Origin: Silene conica
Taxonomy: Eukaryota; Streptophyta; Magnoliopsida; Caryophyllales; Caryophyllaceae
Length of the DNA stretch: 64,000 bases
Assembly: GCA_029255685.2 (NCBI GenBank)
Contig: CM055313.2
Coordinates: 43,914,079 to 43,978,078 of the forward strand
Direction: 5' to 3'
The position numbers and the translations under genes were made by a program. Positions 1 to 12,000 of the stretch are shown here, one piece after another. Position 1 is the stretch's first letter. Each line of letters opens with the position of its first letter. The notes under the pieces were generated by a model. It was not told the DNA's origin. It ran no database searches and saw only the letters and a program-made list of their open reading frames with translations.

Positions 1-1
1 G

Positions 2-3000
2 CGACAAGGGCTCAAGAAGCACGTTGCAAAAAATAAAACAGAAGAAGCTGTACAGAATTCAGCGCCGCCTCCATCTAGCTTCACAGACGCTGATACTCTT
101 TTGGATGCAGAGGCACAACGTAAGTCATACGTGTATATTCATTAAAGTCTGAATGGTAGTTGCAATAGACTGTTTACTGACTTCATTTTGTGTAATAATA
201 TAATAGTAATGTATTTTTCATTATTTTAGAGAGTTTTTGCCGGGAGAATTCAGGAGATCGAAATATTTCATGTCGTGAGTATTATTGTTATAAACTGCAA
301 AATAGACCAGGAAATATGATGTTGAGGGCTGGGAGATGCTTACAGCAATATATTGTTGACATGTATGTGAAGTTAGAAAACACCCGGCTAGATTACCTCT
401 GGCATAATCAAGATACAATCAGATCTGAATTATACCAAGGATTGCTTGACACCATTGATGCTGGTGAATAGTGCGCAGCAAATGTAGGGCGGCGCGTCAT
501 CCTCCCAGCAACATATATTGGTGGCCCTCGAGACATGAAGAGGAGATACCTAAATGCAATGGCTCTTGTTCAGCGATTCGGAAAACCAGATTTTTTTATA
601 ACTATGACATGCAATTCAAATTGGCCTGAAATAAAAAATGAACTGGCACCTGGAGAAGAGGCTCAAAATCGTCCTGATATCGTGGCTAGAGTATTTCGAG
701 CTAAACTGTTATTGTTAAAAAAAAAGCTGGTTGATGAAAAAAATTTTGGGGAAGTTGCTGCATTTGTATATGTAGTCGAGTTTCAGAAGAGAGGGTTGCC
801 TCATGCCCATTTCTTAGTGATTATGAAAGCTGGTGGCAGGATGAACTGTCAGCCTGATTTCGACAAATTTGTATCTGCTGAAATCCCTTCTCGGTCAAAT
901 GTGAATCTGCGTGCAGCTGTGCTAAAACACATGATGCACGGTCCATGTGGGAAACTAGATCCTGAGTGTGCGTGCATGAAACATAAAAGCAGTCCGGGCA
1001 AGTGCAAGTACTTATATCCGAAGCCATACGTATCTGAAACAACCAACAATGATGACGGTTATCCAGTGTACAAACGTATTCCAACGGCTGATGTTGTGCG
1101 CGTGAGAGGTGAAATGCTTAACAATCGCTGGGTGATTCCGTACAACCCATATTTGCTAGACCTTTTTGATTGCCACATTAACGTGGAGGTCTGCTCAACT
1201 ATTCATGCGGTGAAGTACCTGTATAAGTATGTTTATAAGGGACATGACAGGATATCATTCAACGTAGCGGGGGAAAGGAAGATCAAAATGGTTGATGAAA
1301 TAGAACAATATCAGTCTGGCCGATGGGTATCTCCTATTGAAGCAATCTGGCGTATCTATGGATTTGAATTGTTTGAGATGCAACCTGCAGTGATGGTGCT
1401 GCCGATTCATTTAGAAGGTATGCAAACAATACAGATGAGGCCTCATGAGAGATTAACCCATGTCGTATCCAACAAAAAACGTGTCAGGACTCCGCTGACC
1501 GAATTCTTTAGGTTGAATAGTGAGAATGCTGCAGATCCAAATTGGAGACATCTATATGGGAGCTTCGTTGAGCACTACCGATGGGATACATTTCAACGAA
1601 TATGGTTGAACGTAAGAGAACAACATTCACAATATCTCGTCTTGTTTTTGTGGCACCCTCTGAAGGAGAGCGCTACTTCTTGCATTTGTTGTTGACACAC
1701 GTGTCTGCTCCAAAATCGTATAGAGACTTTAGAACGGTCAATGGTTATGAATGTGGTACGTTCCAGGAAGCTGCGTTGAAACTGCAGCTTATCGAGGATG
1801 ACAATATGGTAGAACTGTGTCTAGATGAGGCCAAACAGGTAGAGATGCCAGCTGCCTTACGGCGCCTATTTGCAACTTTGTTAATATTTTGTCAGCCCAA
1901 GGATCCAAGATCATTGTGGGAAAAATATTATAGTTCATTGTCAGAAGACTACAGACAAGAACATCCAGGCGATCCATACGCTGCACGGGTCCTTACTGTG
2001 CAACGATTAGAGCAACAAGTTGAAGCAATGGGCAGGACTCTAAAAAGTTTTGGTTTATCGGATTTGTTAGGTCAATAGGATGCAGAGATCCGAACATCAC
2101 AGGATACACTTGATGCACTCAATGCACCAATACCAAATGAATGTGTTTTGTGTCGTAAATCATTGAACCAAGAGCAGCAAAGAGCTTTTGACATGATAAC
2201 TGATTATGCCACGCATAATAAACCTGGAGCTTTTTTCGTAGATGGTCCAGGGGGGACTGGTAAGACGTACCTATACAATGCCTTGTATGCAGAAATAAGG
2301 CTGATGGGTAAAATTGTCCTTGCTACTGCTTCTTCGGGTATTGCTGCAGCCAACATCCCGTCAGGAAGGACTGCCCACTCACGTTTTAAACTTCCTCTCG
2401 ATTTGGATGTTTCTTTATCATGCTCTGTGCCCAAGCAAAGTAGTCTTGCTGCTCTTATAAAAGCATCCACTCTAATCATATGGGATGAGGCATCTATGGC
2501 AAGAAGGGAAAGTGTTGAGGCATTAGATCAGCTCCTCCGAGATCTATGCAATCCTGATTTGTTGTTTGGTGGCAAACTTATTACATTTGGTGGAGATTTC
2601 CGCCAGGTTCTACCAGTGGTACAAAAAAAGTCTATTCGTGAGTTGGTTAATTCTACATTAGTTGCTTCTGATATTTGGCCACAGTTTATCAAATTCAGAC
2701 TAACTGTTAATGTAAGGGCTAAAACTGATCCACAATTTTCGGATTTTTTGCTATCCCTTGGAAACGGTCAACTCCAGACATGCGAGACTGAGATGGTTGA
2801 ACTGCCTGATGGAATTGTTCTGGATACAACTGAATTGGGTGCAGATCTGGTAAGTATAGTTGCTGATACTGTATATCCAGATGCCGACCTCAACGGTATT
2901 GGGGTTGATATATTTATTCATCGTTCCATACTTACACCTATGAATGAGGATGTCGATGATATAAATACATACATGATTAACAAGTTCCCTGGTGAAGCAG

Positions 3001-3566
3001 TTACGTACAAGGGTTTTGATACAGTGCTTTCCGACAACTGCAACGTATACCCTTCAGAATTTATAAACAAACTCTGTCCTGGTGGCATGAGTCCCTATGA
3101 GTTGGTATTGAAGAAGGACGCTCCAGTTATTTTATTACGAAACCTCCTTCCATCTGCAGGTTTATGCAACGGTACAAGGCTGATATGTGCAGGGTTTACC
3201 CCAAATATGGTCGAATGTATTATAACCAGTGGTCATTATAATGGTCAGCATGTCTTCATTCCTCGCATCAAGATGCGCCCATCTAGCTCTTCAAACTACC
3301 CATTTCAGTTTCAGCGGAATCAGTTTCCACTCAAGCTTAGTTTCGCAATGACAATCAACAAGTCGCAGGGCCAGACGTTAGACATGGTTGTTGTCTACCT
3401 TCCTAGACACTGCTTTTCACCAGGACAGCTTTATGTCGCACTGTCGCGAGTGAGGGAAGCGATCAAAGTTACTGTCATCAGTGCATCTAATAGTTCCGAT
3501 ATGAATAGGAATTGTATCAGAAACATGGTTTCTTTTGAAGTTCTGAGGCTTGCAGGTATTATATAG
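2..3566 (+). pseudogene. Helitron RepHel replicase-helicase, broken, 5' end missing
   Basis: This would be the Helitron transposase, which nicks and rejoins DNA through an HUH Rep domain and unwinds it with a Pif1-like SF1 helicase. The visible 5' exon ends at 119 before GTAAGT, and the next exon begins at 230 after TTATTTTAG with the frame preserved. The Rep domain shows HUH-type GLPHAHFLVIM (about 796-828) and the tyrosine motif YLYKYVYKG (about 1216-1242). The helicase has Walker A GPGGTGKT (about 2247-2270), Walker B IIWDEASM (about 2476-2500), GGDFRQVLPV, and late motifs NKSQGQT and YVALSRV. The breaks are TAG at 469-471, a one-base-type frameshift near 1590-1610 between the Rep core and the FVAPSEGERY block, and TAG at 2076-2078 just before the helicase. 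The catalytic motifs are intact, so decay is recent or partial. Confidence 0.93.
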
Positions 3567-4777
3567 CATCTAATGGCAGCTGGCCTTGTGTCCGTTCTTC
3601 TATTATTCGGCTTCAACATCTCAAACTGTTTACAGCATTGGCATGATGTATGTAGTTTAACCAAAGACATTTGTGTTATTACACCAACCTAGCTTGTCAT
3701 TACATTGTGTGCCTCAATGGTTGGATGTACTGTAACGCAAAGGATCATTGTTTTGCTGCTTATAACAACCGATGATGATTATTGTTGACAAATTTTGACA
3801 ACTAATTATGCATCTGTAAATTGTCATATGCTATAGTGTTCTACAGGGTACTGATATCCAATATGTCGCCAGACGGCCATTTGAAAATCCATTCGTATCA
3901 AACGGTCGCTGATTCAGAATTGAAATTCGGAGAATGGTGTCGAATGTAATGTTAAGCATAGCTCGTGCATTGTAGTTGAGCATTTACATTTGCACAATTA
4001 CTATCAAATGTAAGTAGTAACTAAGTAATGATAAATCCATACAAGTATAACTTTTTACTTGCATCTATTTGATCCACACAACAGCTGATTAACTACTTAA
4101 TTTGAAAATCAAAACTATACAGTAACATCCATAATTCATGTACAGTCATTGCATCTAATGGTAACTGGGAATACACATTGTGTATTACATTCAGAGATTC
4201 ACAACAAACTAATCAAGCCATGGAAAGAAAAAATGTCAGCATTGTCCAGTATAAACACAAAACAATTTATTAACCTCATATTTCCTGTTGCTACGTTATT
4301 ATTTACAATGATAATACAGATTTGATAAATTTACAATCCCCTAAATCATGTAAAGTTAGTACATACACCATACCCCTATAATGTACCAAGTCTAGCATTT
4401 GTAATTGCATAACTGTGCATAGTACATATTCTCAACAGCCACCACTGTACATATTTTGGTATGGACTTTCGCTAATACTACACTCCAACTTTATTATGTA
4501 GAAAAATACACTATTAATAACCATCTGATATCTCACCATACCTTTGCTCAATCTAACATATCTGACTTTCCAACACAGCTTTTCCAGGTATGAATTTCTA
4601 TCCAAGCATTTCTGAATTTTTGGTGGCATTAGCATCTAAAAAAACAATAGTGTTAATGCATCATTTAATAATGCTAATTTATAGATTGTATATCAGTTAT
4701 AAGTCTATTAGATATCCTTTTCAGAAATTTATTCCATTGTATTTAATAGGCACTTATTACTATCTTCCTGCAACAGG
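3567..4777. other. Non-coding spacer between RepHel and RPA genes
   Basis: This AT-rich DNA separates the helicase stop from the first RPA-like exon. No convincing exon, tandem repeat or element end was seen. It probably holds the RepHel 3' UTR and the promoter of the RPA-like gene. Small open frames around 4432-4781 have no family features. Confidence 0.5.
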
Positions 4778-7700
4778 ATGAAACATCGGAAAGTTTACCT
4801 CAATGAGATAACTGACACTGCCAAGAACTACAAAGTCAATGTGAGAGTGGTTGAGAAACGTCGTCCGAAGTCATCTCCTGTTAAGGTGCAATATAAAAGC
4901 TTGTTATTCGAAGATGATAAGGTAACTAAACTAATTTATGACAATCTGATAACTTTTCCTTATATATCAAGAACTCATTGCAGACAGCCTCCATGATATG
5001 TATGATGTTCTAAACAATTGATAAGGCTTCGTATCAGGACTAATGCATATATAATTACTGCTAATTGATAAATGATTTAATATACTCCTCTAAAATATGA
5101 GGTTTTGACAGTGGTTATACGTTAAGAACCATTCCTATTCTTAACAATTAATATGATGTTTTGTAACACAGATACATATACTCTAACTATTAGTAGTTGT
5201 AACGTTGAGTTAATTTCTTCACATTGTATACTCTTTCATAGTTGCTCATAGACTACTCTTAAATAAAGATGCAATCTTCCAAGTGAGTAACATCAATTGA
5301 TGTCATCCTGATTAAAAATATAACACAGTAATGGATGTTGTTAAATTTACAAATACATTATTTTTCATGTGTACTGTCTATTTATAATCCTTTACTGACA
5401 TTGTTAGTTCTTGGTGCACAATTTGATGTGAAACTGTTGTTATGTTAGCTTCATTGATTATGATTATTGATATACCTATCTGATCTATGAACAAATGAAA
5501 AACTGTTTTTCATAAGGTAGGTTTCTCGACATGTTTTGAGCAGGGTAACAAAATGTGTGCTGCTCTTTTTGGTGATCAAGTGGATATATATGAGGATGCT
5601 ATAAAGCGCAATCAGAAATACGAAATATCAAATGCTGCCATAAGTCCTATGAAACCTGAATATAAATCACATGAATCTGAGATGGACTATCAGATGTCTT
5701 TCAATAAACGTACCATTATCATGCCTGTTGAGGTTGATAGTGGATGTGCTGATATTGATTATCGCCCAATTTCCCAAATACCTCGTGTACCTGATTACAG
5801 TGAAATGTTTGGTAAATTTCAAAATCGCGACCTATCTACATATATTGCGTGTGCTAACAATGGGTGTTGTTTATAATCAGCCTCTCATTGTCGTCCCTCA
5901 AATGCCTTGTAGATATAGTAGGTGTTGTTCTCTTTGTAGAAGATCAGCCACGTAAAATTGTCACATCAAAGGGCCGTGAAACAACAGTGCGTGAAATTGT
6001 CGTAATCGACCATAGGTGATTGTAATCAGATACTTTGAAAAATTAGACTCCATATCTTTCTGCAAATTGATGACACCTAATATCGTATTGTTGCTGATAC
6101 TAATGTTAACGCTCTTGCAGTACTACACAACCTCTGTCCATTTCGGTTTGGGACGATCTCGTGCAGGATGACTGCACTATACTAATACCACAACCTGGTA
6201 AATTCAGGGCAGTTGGTATAACTGCCCTTAGAGTATCAATGCACAGAGGTTCTGGTGGTCATGATCAATATTTTATTACTGCATTCTGTAGATTAATGTT
6301 TTGCAAATTCTCAAAATACTAGCATAGATTGCATCAGTAAGACATTTAGTGCTATTCTAATACAGTTCAAAATGGAACAGGCTTCTCGATGACCACATCT
6401 ACTTCTACTGTCTTTGTTCATTCCCCTGATGGTGATAAAGCTGATGCTCTCAAAGCATGGTACTAAACTAAACTTCACACGAGCAGCGACATACCTTCTA
6501 GACAAAATGTATTGTTTCTTACAATTTATCTACATGAGTGTGCAGGATGGCTAGCCATATTATGGCGTTGACAAAATTACAAAGCAGAGTTTTCAGTGTG
6601 AAGACGCCCGTGCTAGCTGACATCACAACGACCATTTCAACCCTCCGTTCCAAAAAGGTACCCAAAATACTGCATAATTACCTGCGCCATATTCACAACT
6701 TAACCATGTCAGCAGTCCTATATTAGTACAGAATGTTACCAATATCACACAATAGTACTAAGAAAGCATATTCCTTTATGATAAAGCATCTTACACAGTT
6801 TCCATGTTACTTTCGAAATTTTTTAAAATAACTTTTTAAAACTTGTGGACAAAAGCATATACTAATATGCACTTTAAATATGAACGAAAGAAGTAATAAT
6901 TTCTGACCCACAATCTTTGACGTAATAATAATGATTAATTCAAAGATTCAAATGAGGAAGTACGATAATAGTGGGGCGTAACAAGTAATAAATAATAGAA
7001 AGTGCTCTATTGTCAATCTGAAAGGCTGGTTGTACCATCATAATCGTACTTTTGGTCTAATGACAAACATCAAGAACAGCGTAATTACATTAACACAAAT
7101 TATGTTATTTAACTTTTTCGGAGTGACAAGTTAACAGCTGTTTAATACATAGACTTATGTGTCTTATATACCATGATCAGGCCAAAACGACTTTGCAAGA
7201 TGAGCGCCATTAGTTAGAAGTGACAATTCCAGATGTTGATTTTGATAAGATAAATGCATACATGGGATGCTCTAACTGTTCAAAGCGGTCAAGCATACAA
7301 CCAGGAAATACATACACTTGTGACACCTGCGCTAAACCTAACTGCACCTCATAACCAAAGTAACACTCCTGATCATTTGATAGTCATTCTGGACTCTATA
7401 ATTACACAACACATTTTAACTAGGCATCAGTACAGACTGATACCAGCCTTTGTAAAATAGAGAAAGAAAATTCCACCAATAATGTTTGCATGAAATGCAG
7501 GGTCACTTTCAATTGCGATGTATCAGATGGCACTGGAACACTATCCTTTACCGTGTTCACAGAAACCACCGAACAACTTTTCAGAATGTCGGCGTCTGAT
7601 ATATTTCATATGAAGCACAATGTGAGTGTAACTTTAATTCAATTAATTTTCCAGGTAATAGGACTCCTAATAATAACTGGTATATTGCTTGGCAGTCTGA

Positions 7701-8103
7701 CGAGCCAACCTTTTCAACACTCAAACGATTACTTGATACTACGCCGTTCAAAGCCCAAGTAGCTCCAGCCAATACACTGTCAACCAACAATGTGCTGCAG
7801 TGGACTATGAAGCGTGTCATAGTAAGTCCTGAAAGCATACGTACTGACATCAGTGAGGAGCAGCAGAGTGTGGGGATCACACAGGACAACCAGGATGTTG
7901 GGGATGTTAGCATCAAACATGCCACCCCTGCTCACGGCACTGAGCATAGCGACCGTACGTCTACGACAGTTGTTGATGAGACTGATAAAACTGATCAGCC
8001 TGTGACTCCAAGTAACTTAACAATTGTTGACTCGGAGAAAAATGTGGCAGTAAGCTTGCAACACACAACACTTCCAAAGAGGAAATGTAAGAAGGATAAG
8101 TAA
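4778..8103 (+). pseudogene. RPA1-like (replication protein A 70 kDa) gene of the Helitron, eight exons, broken
   Basis: RPA1 binds single-stranded DNA through OB folds, and plant Helitrons often carry such a gene beside RepHel. I infer exons at 4778-4921, 5544-6015, 6121-6248, 6366-6459, 6546-6657, 7181-7359, 7501-7621 and 7696-8103. All introns are GT-AG and all junction phases agree. Exon 1 has the OB-fold start (VYLNEI, VRVVEKRRP). Exon 2 has CAALFGDQVDIY and YEISNAAISPMKPEYK. Exon 3 has LSISVWDDL. Exon 6 has a C-x2-C...C-x2-C zinc ribbon. Exon 7 has FNCDVSDGTGT. The last exon ends in a basic tail. The breaks are a frameshift near 5865-5890 in exon 2, TAG at 7211-7213 and TAA at 7352-7354 in exon 6. 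The start could lie upstream if an exon was missed. Confidence 0.85.
6763..7085 (+). repeat. Left arm of a diverged internal inverted repeat
   Basis: The reverse complement of this stretch matches 11105-11492 over several blocks. Examples are the AAGCATATTCCTTTATGATA block near 6766, the block around CCCACAATCTTTGACGTAA near 6908, and GGTTGTACCATCATAA near 7027. Indels separate the blocks. The left arm falls in the intron before RPA exon 6. It may be two inverted copies of an old short element, or an inverted duplication inside the Helitron. Confidence 0.75.
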
Positions 8104-8814
8104 GTATCCCCAACTGCCGTCCTGTCTACGCCAACATAAAAACCAGTGTCTACTCGAACTAATAACTAGCATCAATGTGAAGCCTATCTATATAAAGAAT
8201 ATATCTTTTGCTGTTGTAGTGCTTATAATATGCACAATGGAGACTACTTAGTTGACAGCTACATGTCAACATGAACTATTTAAATTACATGTTTAACTAT
8301 GTGTGTTGGCTTAGTAACTTGATGTGATCCACAATTCCTATCTACTATAGTATAAGACCATGACTTTGAAACTTAAAGTGATCCACAATTCCTATCTACA
8401 ATAGTATAAGACCATGAACCCTATACACCTTCTACGATGTTCAATGATAGTCCCTGGGTTCCTCCCTTGATGAAATCGTACACAATATTGTCGAAATCAA
8501 GCCCATCGCTGCATATGTCAATATAGCAGCAACACATCAACTTGATACATAACCCCATCATCACAAGGATGATGTTGTACATAGAAGAACACCAACGAAC
8601 CCCAACACCATCTGAGACTGTACTAATTTATAGGATTGTATACTGGCGAAACTAATAAGAAAACACACATAAGCTATATCACATGCTCTTCTCAAGCATA
8701 TTCCAGAGTAGAAATTAAGATACCATAAACACAGAAGAAACATAATAATATACATTGCTAGATTCTAATGCCTATATTTATTCATAAAGTTTACGGGAAA
8801 GTATATTACCAGGC
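8104..8814. other. Spacer between RPA-like gene and left F-box-like gene
   Basis: This is non-coding DNA where the convergent RPA-like (plus) and F-box-like (minus) genes meet, so it should hold both 3' UTRs. It includes the short tandem duplication at 8324-8417. Nothing else was recognised. Confidence 0.5.
8324..8417. repeat. Short direct duplication, two 40-bp copies, period 54
   Basis: Positions 8324-8363 and 8378-8417 are the same 40-bp sequence, beginning GTGATCCACAATTCC and ending GTATAAGACCATGA, with one mismatch. A 14-bp spacer lies between. It is a local tandem duplication of unknown significance. Confidence 0.9.
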
Positions 8815-9321
8815 TCAGCAATCAGAGTCATAATACCCCTCGCTGCCAGACTTCTCAACATACACATCCTTCGAGCTGCTGCCTCTTCTGTAACATCCCT
8901 TCCTCTTCTTAACTTTGGACTTCCTTGGCTTGCATGAACATGTAATCGACACCAGCCTCTGATTTCTGGACACCCATATCTGGTTCCCCCGATTTTCCCT
9001 CACAAGTTCACGATCATAATCCAGATGAACTTTACCCGTTTCGGTACCAACAAGATACAGCCTTGCCCATGCCTTACATACCACGTCCATGTTCCTTTTC
9101 CCTTGTCTATCAAGTCTGTTGAAAACACGATCAGTAAGTTCTGGAAGGCTGAGAAATGGGTGATGAGGCCTGCTGCCAAAGGGTATTTGCTCTTCAACAA
9201 CTGCTTTTGTAAATAGGGCCGTCGACTGAAACTGTTTCTTTTTCCAATCAACATATTCACTAACAAATTCTGGTTTATCATCCACGTTAAAGTACATTAC
9301 TTCTCCACAGGAATTTCTCAT
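8815..9321 (-). CDS. Small F-box-like protein carried in the Helitron, left copy
   Basis: This is an open frame of 168 codons with no break. Residues about 57-100 look like an F-box: LPEL, then VFNRLDRQGKRNM, then VCKAWARLYLVG. F-box proteins usually tether a target to an SCF ubiquitin ligase through Skp1, but no target-binding repeat follows here, only a short basic, lysine-arginine-serine-rich tail. The N-terminal block (YFNVDDKPEFVSEYVDWKKK) is shared with the second copy at 13445-13972, as are the F-box-like block and the start position. The two are clear homologues by eye, roughly one third identical. It lies tail to tail with the RPA-like gene. It could be captured host cargo or a resident Helitron gene. 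The F-box call is by pattern only, and other helical domains are possible. Confidence 0.65.
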   Translation of the reverse strand: MRNSCGEVMYFNVDDKPEFVSEYVDWKKKQFQSTALFTKAVVEEQIPFGSRPHHPFLSLPELTDRVFNRLDRQGKRNMDVVCKAWARLYLVGTETGKVHLDYDRELVRENRGNQIWVSRNQRLVSITCSCKPRKSKVKKRKGCYRRGSSSKDVYVEKSGSEGYYDSDC

Positions 9322-9742
9322 GGTAAATGTTCAGGAAGTTTTGGTGTGTAGATGATGAAGATTGGAAGGTAAAAGTTAGTGGTAGTAATTACAGTATGTA
9401 ATACAGTTGGGTTAAATCAAAGAGTTTAGGGAAGAGTGAGTGACATGCTAGACGGCATATTGTTTTAGCTGCTTAGTGATTACGTAATACATAATCATTA
9501 ACCTTATACACGTAATTTCCATATGTTTCGTAACTTCGTATAATAACAGATTAAATTGATACGGTTGTATCCTTCTCACAATATATGTATCATTCAAATT
9601 CATGATCTAACTTAACCTACTACACCGTCTAAATAGACCTTAAATGTGGATTAGTCTATTTTATTATTTTAGTTAACTACACCTCTTCCAATTAACGGTG
9701 GTGTGTGAATTTAAAAAGAAAAAAAAATGTATAAAACTTCGC
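9322..9742. other. Upstream region of left F-box-like gene
   Basis: This AT-rich, non-coding stretch lies between the F-box-like start codon and the MITE. It should contain the promoter and 5' UTR of the minus-strand gene. No TATA box or intron could be assigned with confidence. Confidence 0.4.
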
Positions 9743-10285
9743 CTACGTAGTAGGGCTGAGCAAAAAAATCCAATGATCTGAATTGATCCGACATCCGATC
9801 CGTATCTGCTCTGAATTAATGGATATCTGATCCGAAAAGTAACTTGGTTCAGATACCCGTATCCGTAATATTTGGATAACGGATCAAATATGGATAATGG
9901 CTTAAAAATTTGGATATCCGATATCCGGAAGTTATTGGATCGGATATCAAATATCGGATCGTATATCCAATATTCGTGTAATAACTGATCCATGTGAATT
10001 TAAAAAGGAAAAAAAATGTATAAAACTTCGCCTACGTAGTAGGGCTGAGCAAGAAAAACTGATGATCTGAATTGATCCGACATCCGATCCGTATCTGTTC
10101 CGAATTAATGGATATCTGATCCGAAAAGTAGCTTGGTTCAGACACCCGTATCCGTAATATTTGGATAACGGATCAAATATGGATGATGGCTTAAAAATTT
10201 GGATATCCAATATCCCGAAGTTATTGGATCGGATATCAAATATTGGATCGTATATCCAATATCCGTGTAATAACTGATCCATATA
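9701..10285. repeat. Tandem duplication of MITE left end plus its flank, period 289
   Basis: About 290 bp beginning with TGTGAATTTAAAAAG recurs 289 bp downstream. The repeated unit includes flanking DNA, the 8-bp target duplication CTACGTAG (9743-9750 and 10032-10039), the terminal repeat and about 230 bp of element interior. The copies differ by scattered substitutions, so the duplication is not very recent. Long open frames on the minus strand here are by-products of the repeat. Confidence 0.9.
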
Positions 10286-10661
10286 CGATATTTGATCCAT
10301 AAATATTAAATAACACTAGCGAATTTCATCTCACTCAATAACCATCATTCACAAAATCGTAAATAACTCTCGTCTACAAAACTATAGAGTTTAATTTTTT
10401 TTAATTAACAAAACAAATAATAAACAATTCCACATTCACAAACCCACATTTTTACTTTTTAATTACAGTTTTGACAATATATATTTACATTGATCGGATA
10501 TCGGATACCTAATCCGAAATTTCCGGATAGTTTTGTATACTACATTTCGGAAATCCGAACATTTTGGGTCAGATCATGGATACTAACATTTTGGATTTTC
10601 AGATCGGATACCCGATCCAAAGTAGGGTTTCGGGTCAAATACCGATCCATACTCTGCCCTA
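9751..10661. mobile_element. hAT-type MITE (non-autonomous DNA transposon)
   Basis: The ends are inverted repeats: TAGGGCTGAGCAAAAA on the left, and on the right the complement of TAGGGCAGAGT. The element is flanked by the 8-bp direct repeat CTACGTAG at 9743-9750 and 10662-10669, the target duplication size of hAT transposons. The interior is full of GGATCGGAT/ATATCC-type short palindromic words, as in plant families of this kind, and encodes no transposase. Its left end has been tandemly duplicated, which makes it longer than the ancestral unit (about 620 bp by subtraction). Confidence 0.9.
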
Positions 10662-10669
10662 CTACGTAG

Positions 10670-12000
10670 TACCATACCAGGCTCAAACACAAAATCGTAC
10701 CATAATATCATAATACTCATTTCACGTCAAAAGAAAAAAAACGACTAATCAACTTAACCTAACATGCTCAATTAATACAAAGTACATTAACTCCGGCATT
10801 CTAAAATGATGTCCTTTCTCCTTTTGACCACATTTAGTGTTGATCCCTCTTACCATTTGGGGATAACTTTGTAATACAATTTTAGTATCGATGAAATCGA
10901 AATTCAATCTACCGTCTTTTGGGACAAAATAGAGAATACCTAATTACAAAACCTAAAGGGTACAGCAATTAGAAATCTTCAAATTTATAAGGGTTAATAC
11001 CTGACAAATACCCTGTATACCCTGTATACTTATTAAACATGTTAACAATTTGATATTATTGTTACAAACATAACTCTTTCGTTGCATAAGGTTCCTTCAA
11101 ATGGGTAATGTTCGATGTTTGTGATTAGACCAAAAGAACGGTTATGATGGTACAACCACCCTTTCATATTAACAATAGAGCGGTGCTCCATGATCGTGCT
11201 ACTTAATAAATAGTTTTATGTTTAACTTTATCTTATTTTTGATACTTTCTTTTGTTTTCTCCTTTTTACGCCCCATTATTATCGTACTTCCTCCTTTTTA
11301 AAATTTGAATTAATCATTATTCTTACGTCAAAGATTGTGGGTCATAAATTATTACTTCTTTCGTAAATATTTAAAGTGCATATTAGTATATGCTTTTGTG
11401 CACAAGTTTTAAAAAGTTATTAAAAAAAAGTATTGAAAATACCATTAAAACTGTGTAAGATGCTTTATCATAAAGGAATATGCTTTCTTGGTAGGAGGAT
11501 GAAACTTCACCCTCTTGACTAAAGAACCTTGCTTTAGGTTCGCAACTACGGTCTTGGGTAAATCATCAGAAGAATATAATGTTGGTGTCGTAAAATTTCC
11601 ATATACTTAATGTGTTTTAAAAATGTTTAATTAAATTTGAGAAATCAAAATACCAATGTTAAATTTACATTGAACTTTCTAAAAATATCGAAATTACCAA
11701 TGTCAAATTTACATTAGACTTTCTATAAATTACCAAATAATGTATATTGTTCATTGTTTCAAATTGATGTATATTAAATAAATTAATAAACGTGAAACTT
11801 CATTTGTGACAGCAGTATATGTCACAGGTTTGTGATAGATACCGTCTCATCTCACAAATAACCAATTTTCCTCTTTCCGACACTATTCAATTTTCAAATC
11901 CGTAACATATAATGAACAGTTTCCGGTTAAAATAACTAATTAATAGATAAATTAATAAACGTACGTTTTATACAACCCAAAACCACATTGTTATACCCTC
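10670..12000. other. Non-coding Helitron interior containing the right inverted-repeat arm
   Basis: Apart from the arm at 11105-11492, I see AT-rich sequence with no exon-like reading frame. A direct repeat pair near 11665-11730 (blocks containing CCAATGT...AAATTTACATT...ACTTTCTA) suggests small local duplication. Confidence 0.5.
11105..11492 (-). repeat. Right arm of the diverged internal inverted repeat
   Basis: This is the inverted partner of 6763-7085. Shared blocks include AAGATGCTTTATCATAAAGG near 11457 and TTACGTCAAAGATTGTGGG near 11324. The arm is longer than the left one because of internal insertions. No target duplication or terminal repeat could be fixed at its edges. Confidence 0.75.

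Noticed and set aside
9673-10300. Two similar minus-strand frames that look like a tandem gene pair
   Set aside because: They are frames through the duplicated MITE end, made of ATCC/GGAT words, with no protein family signal.
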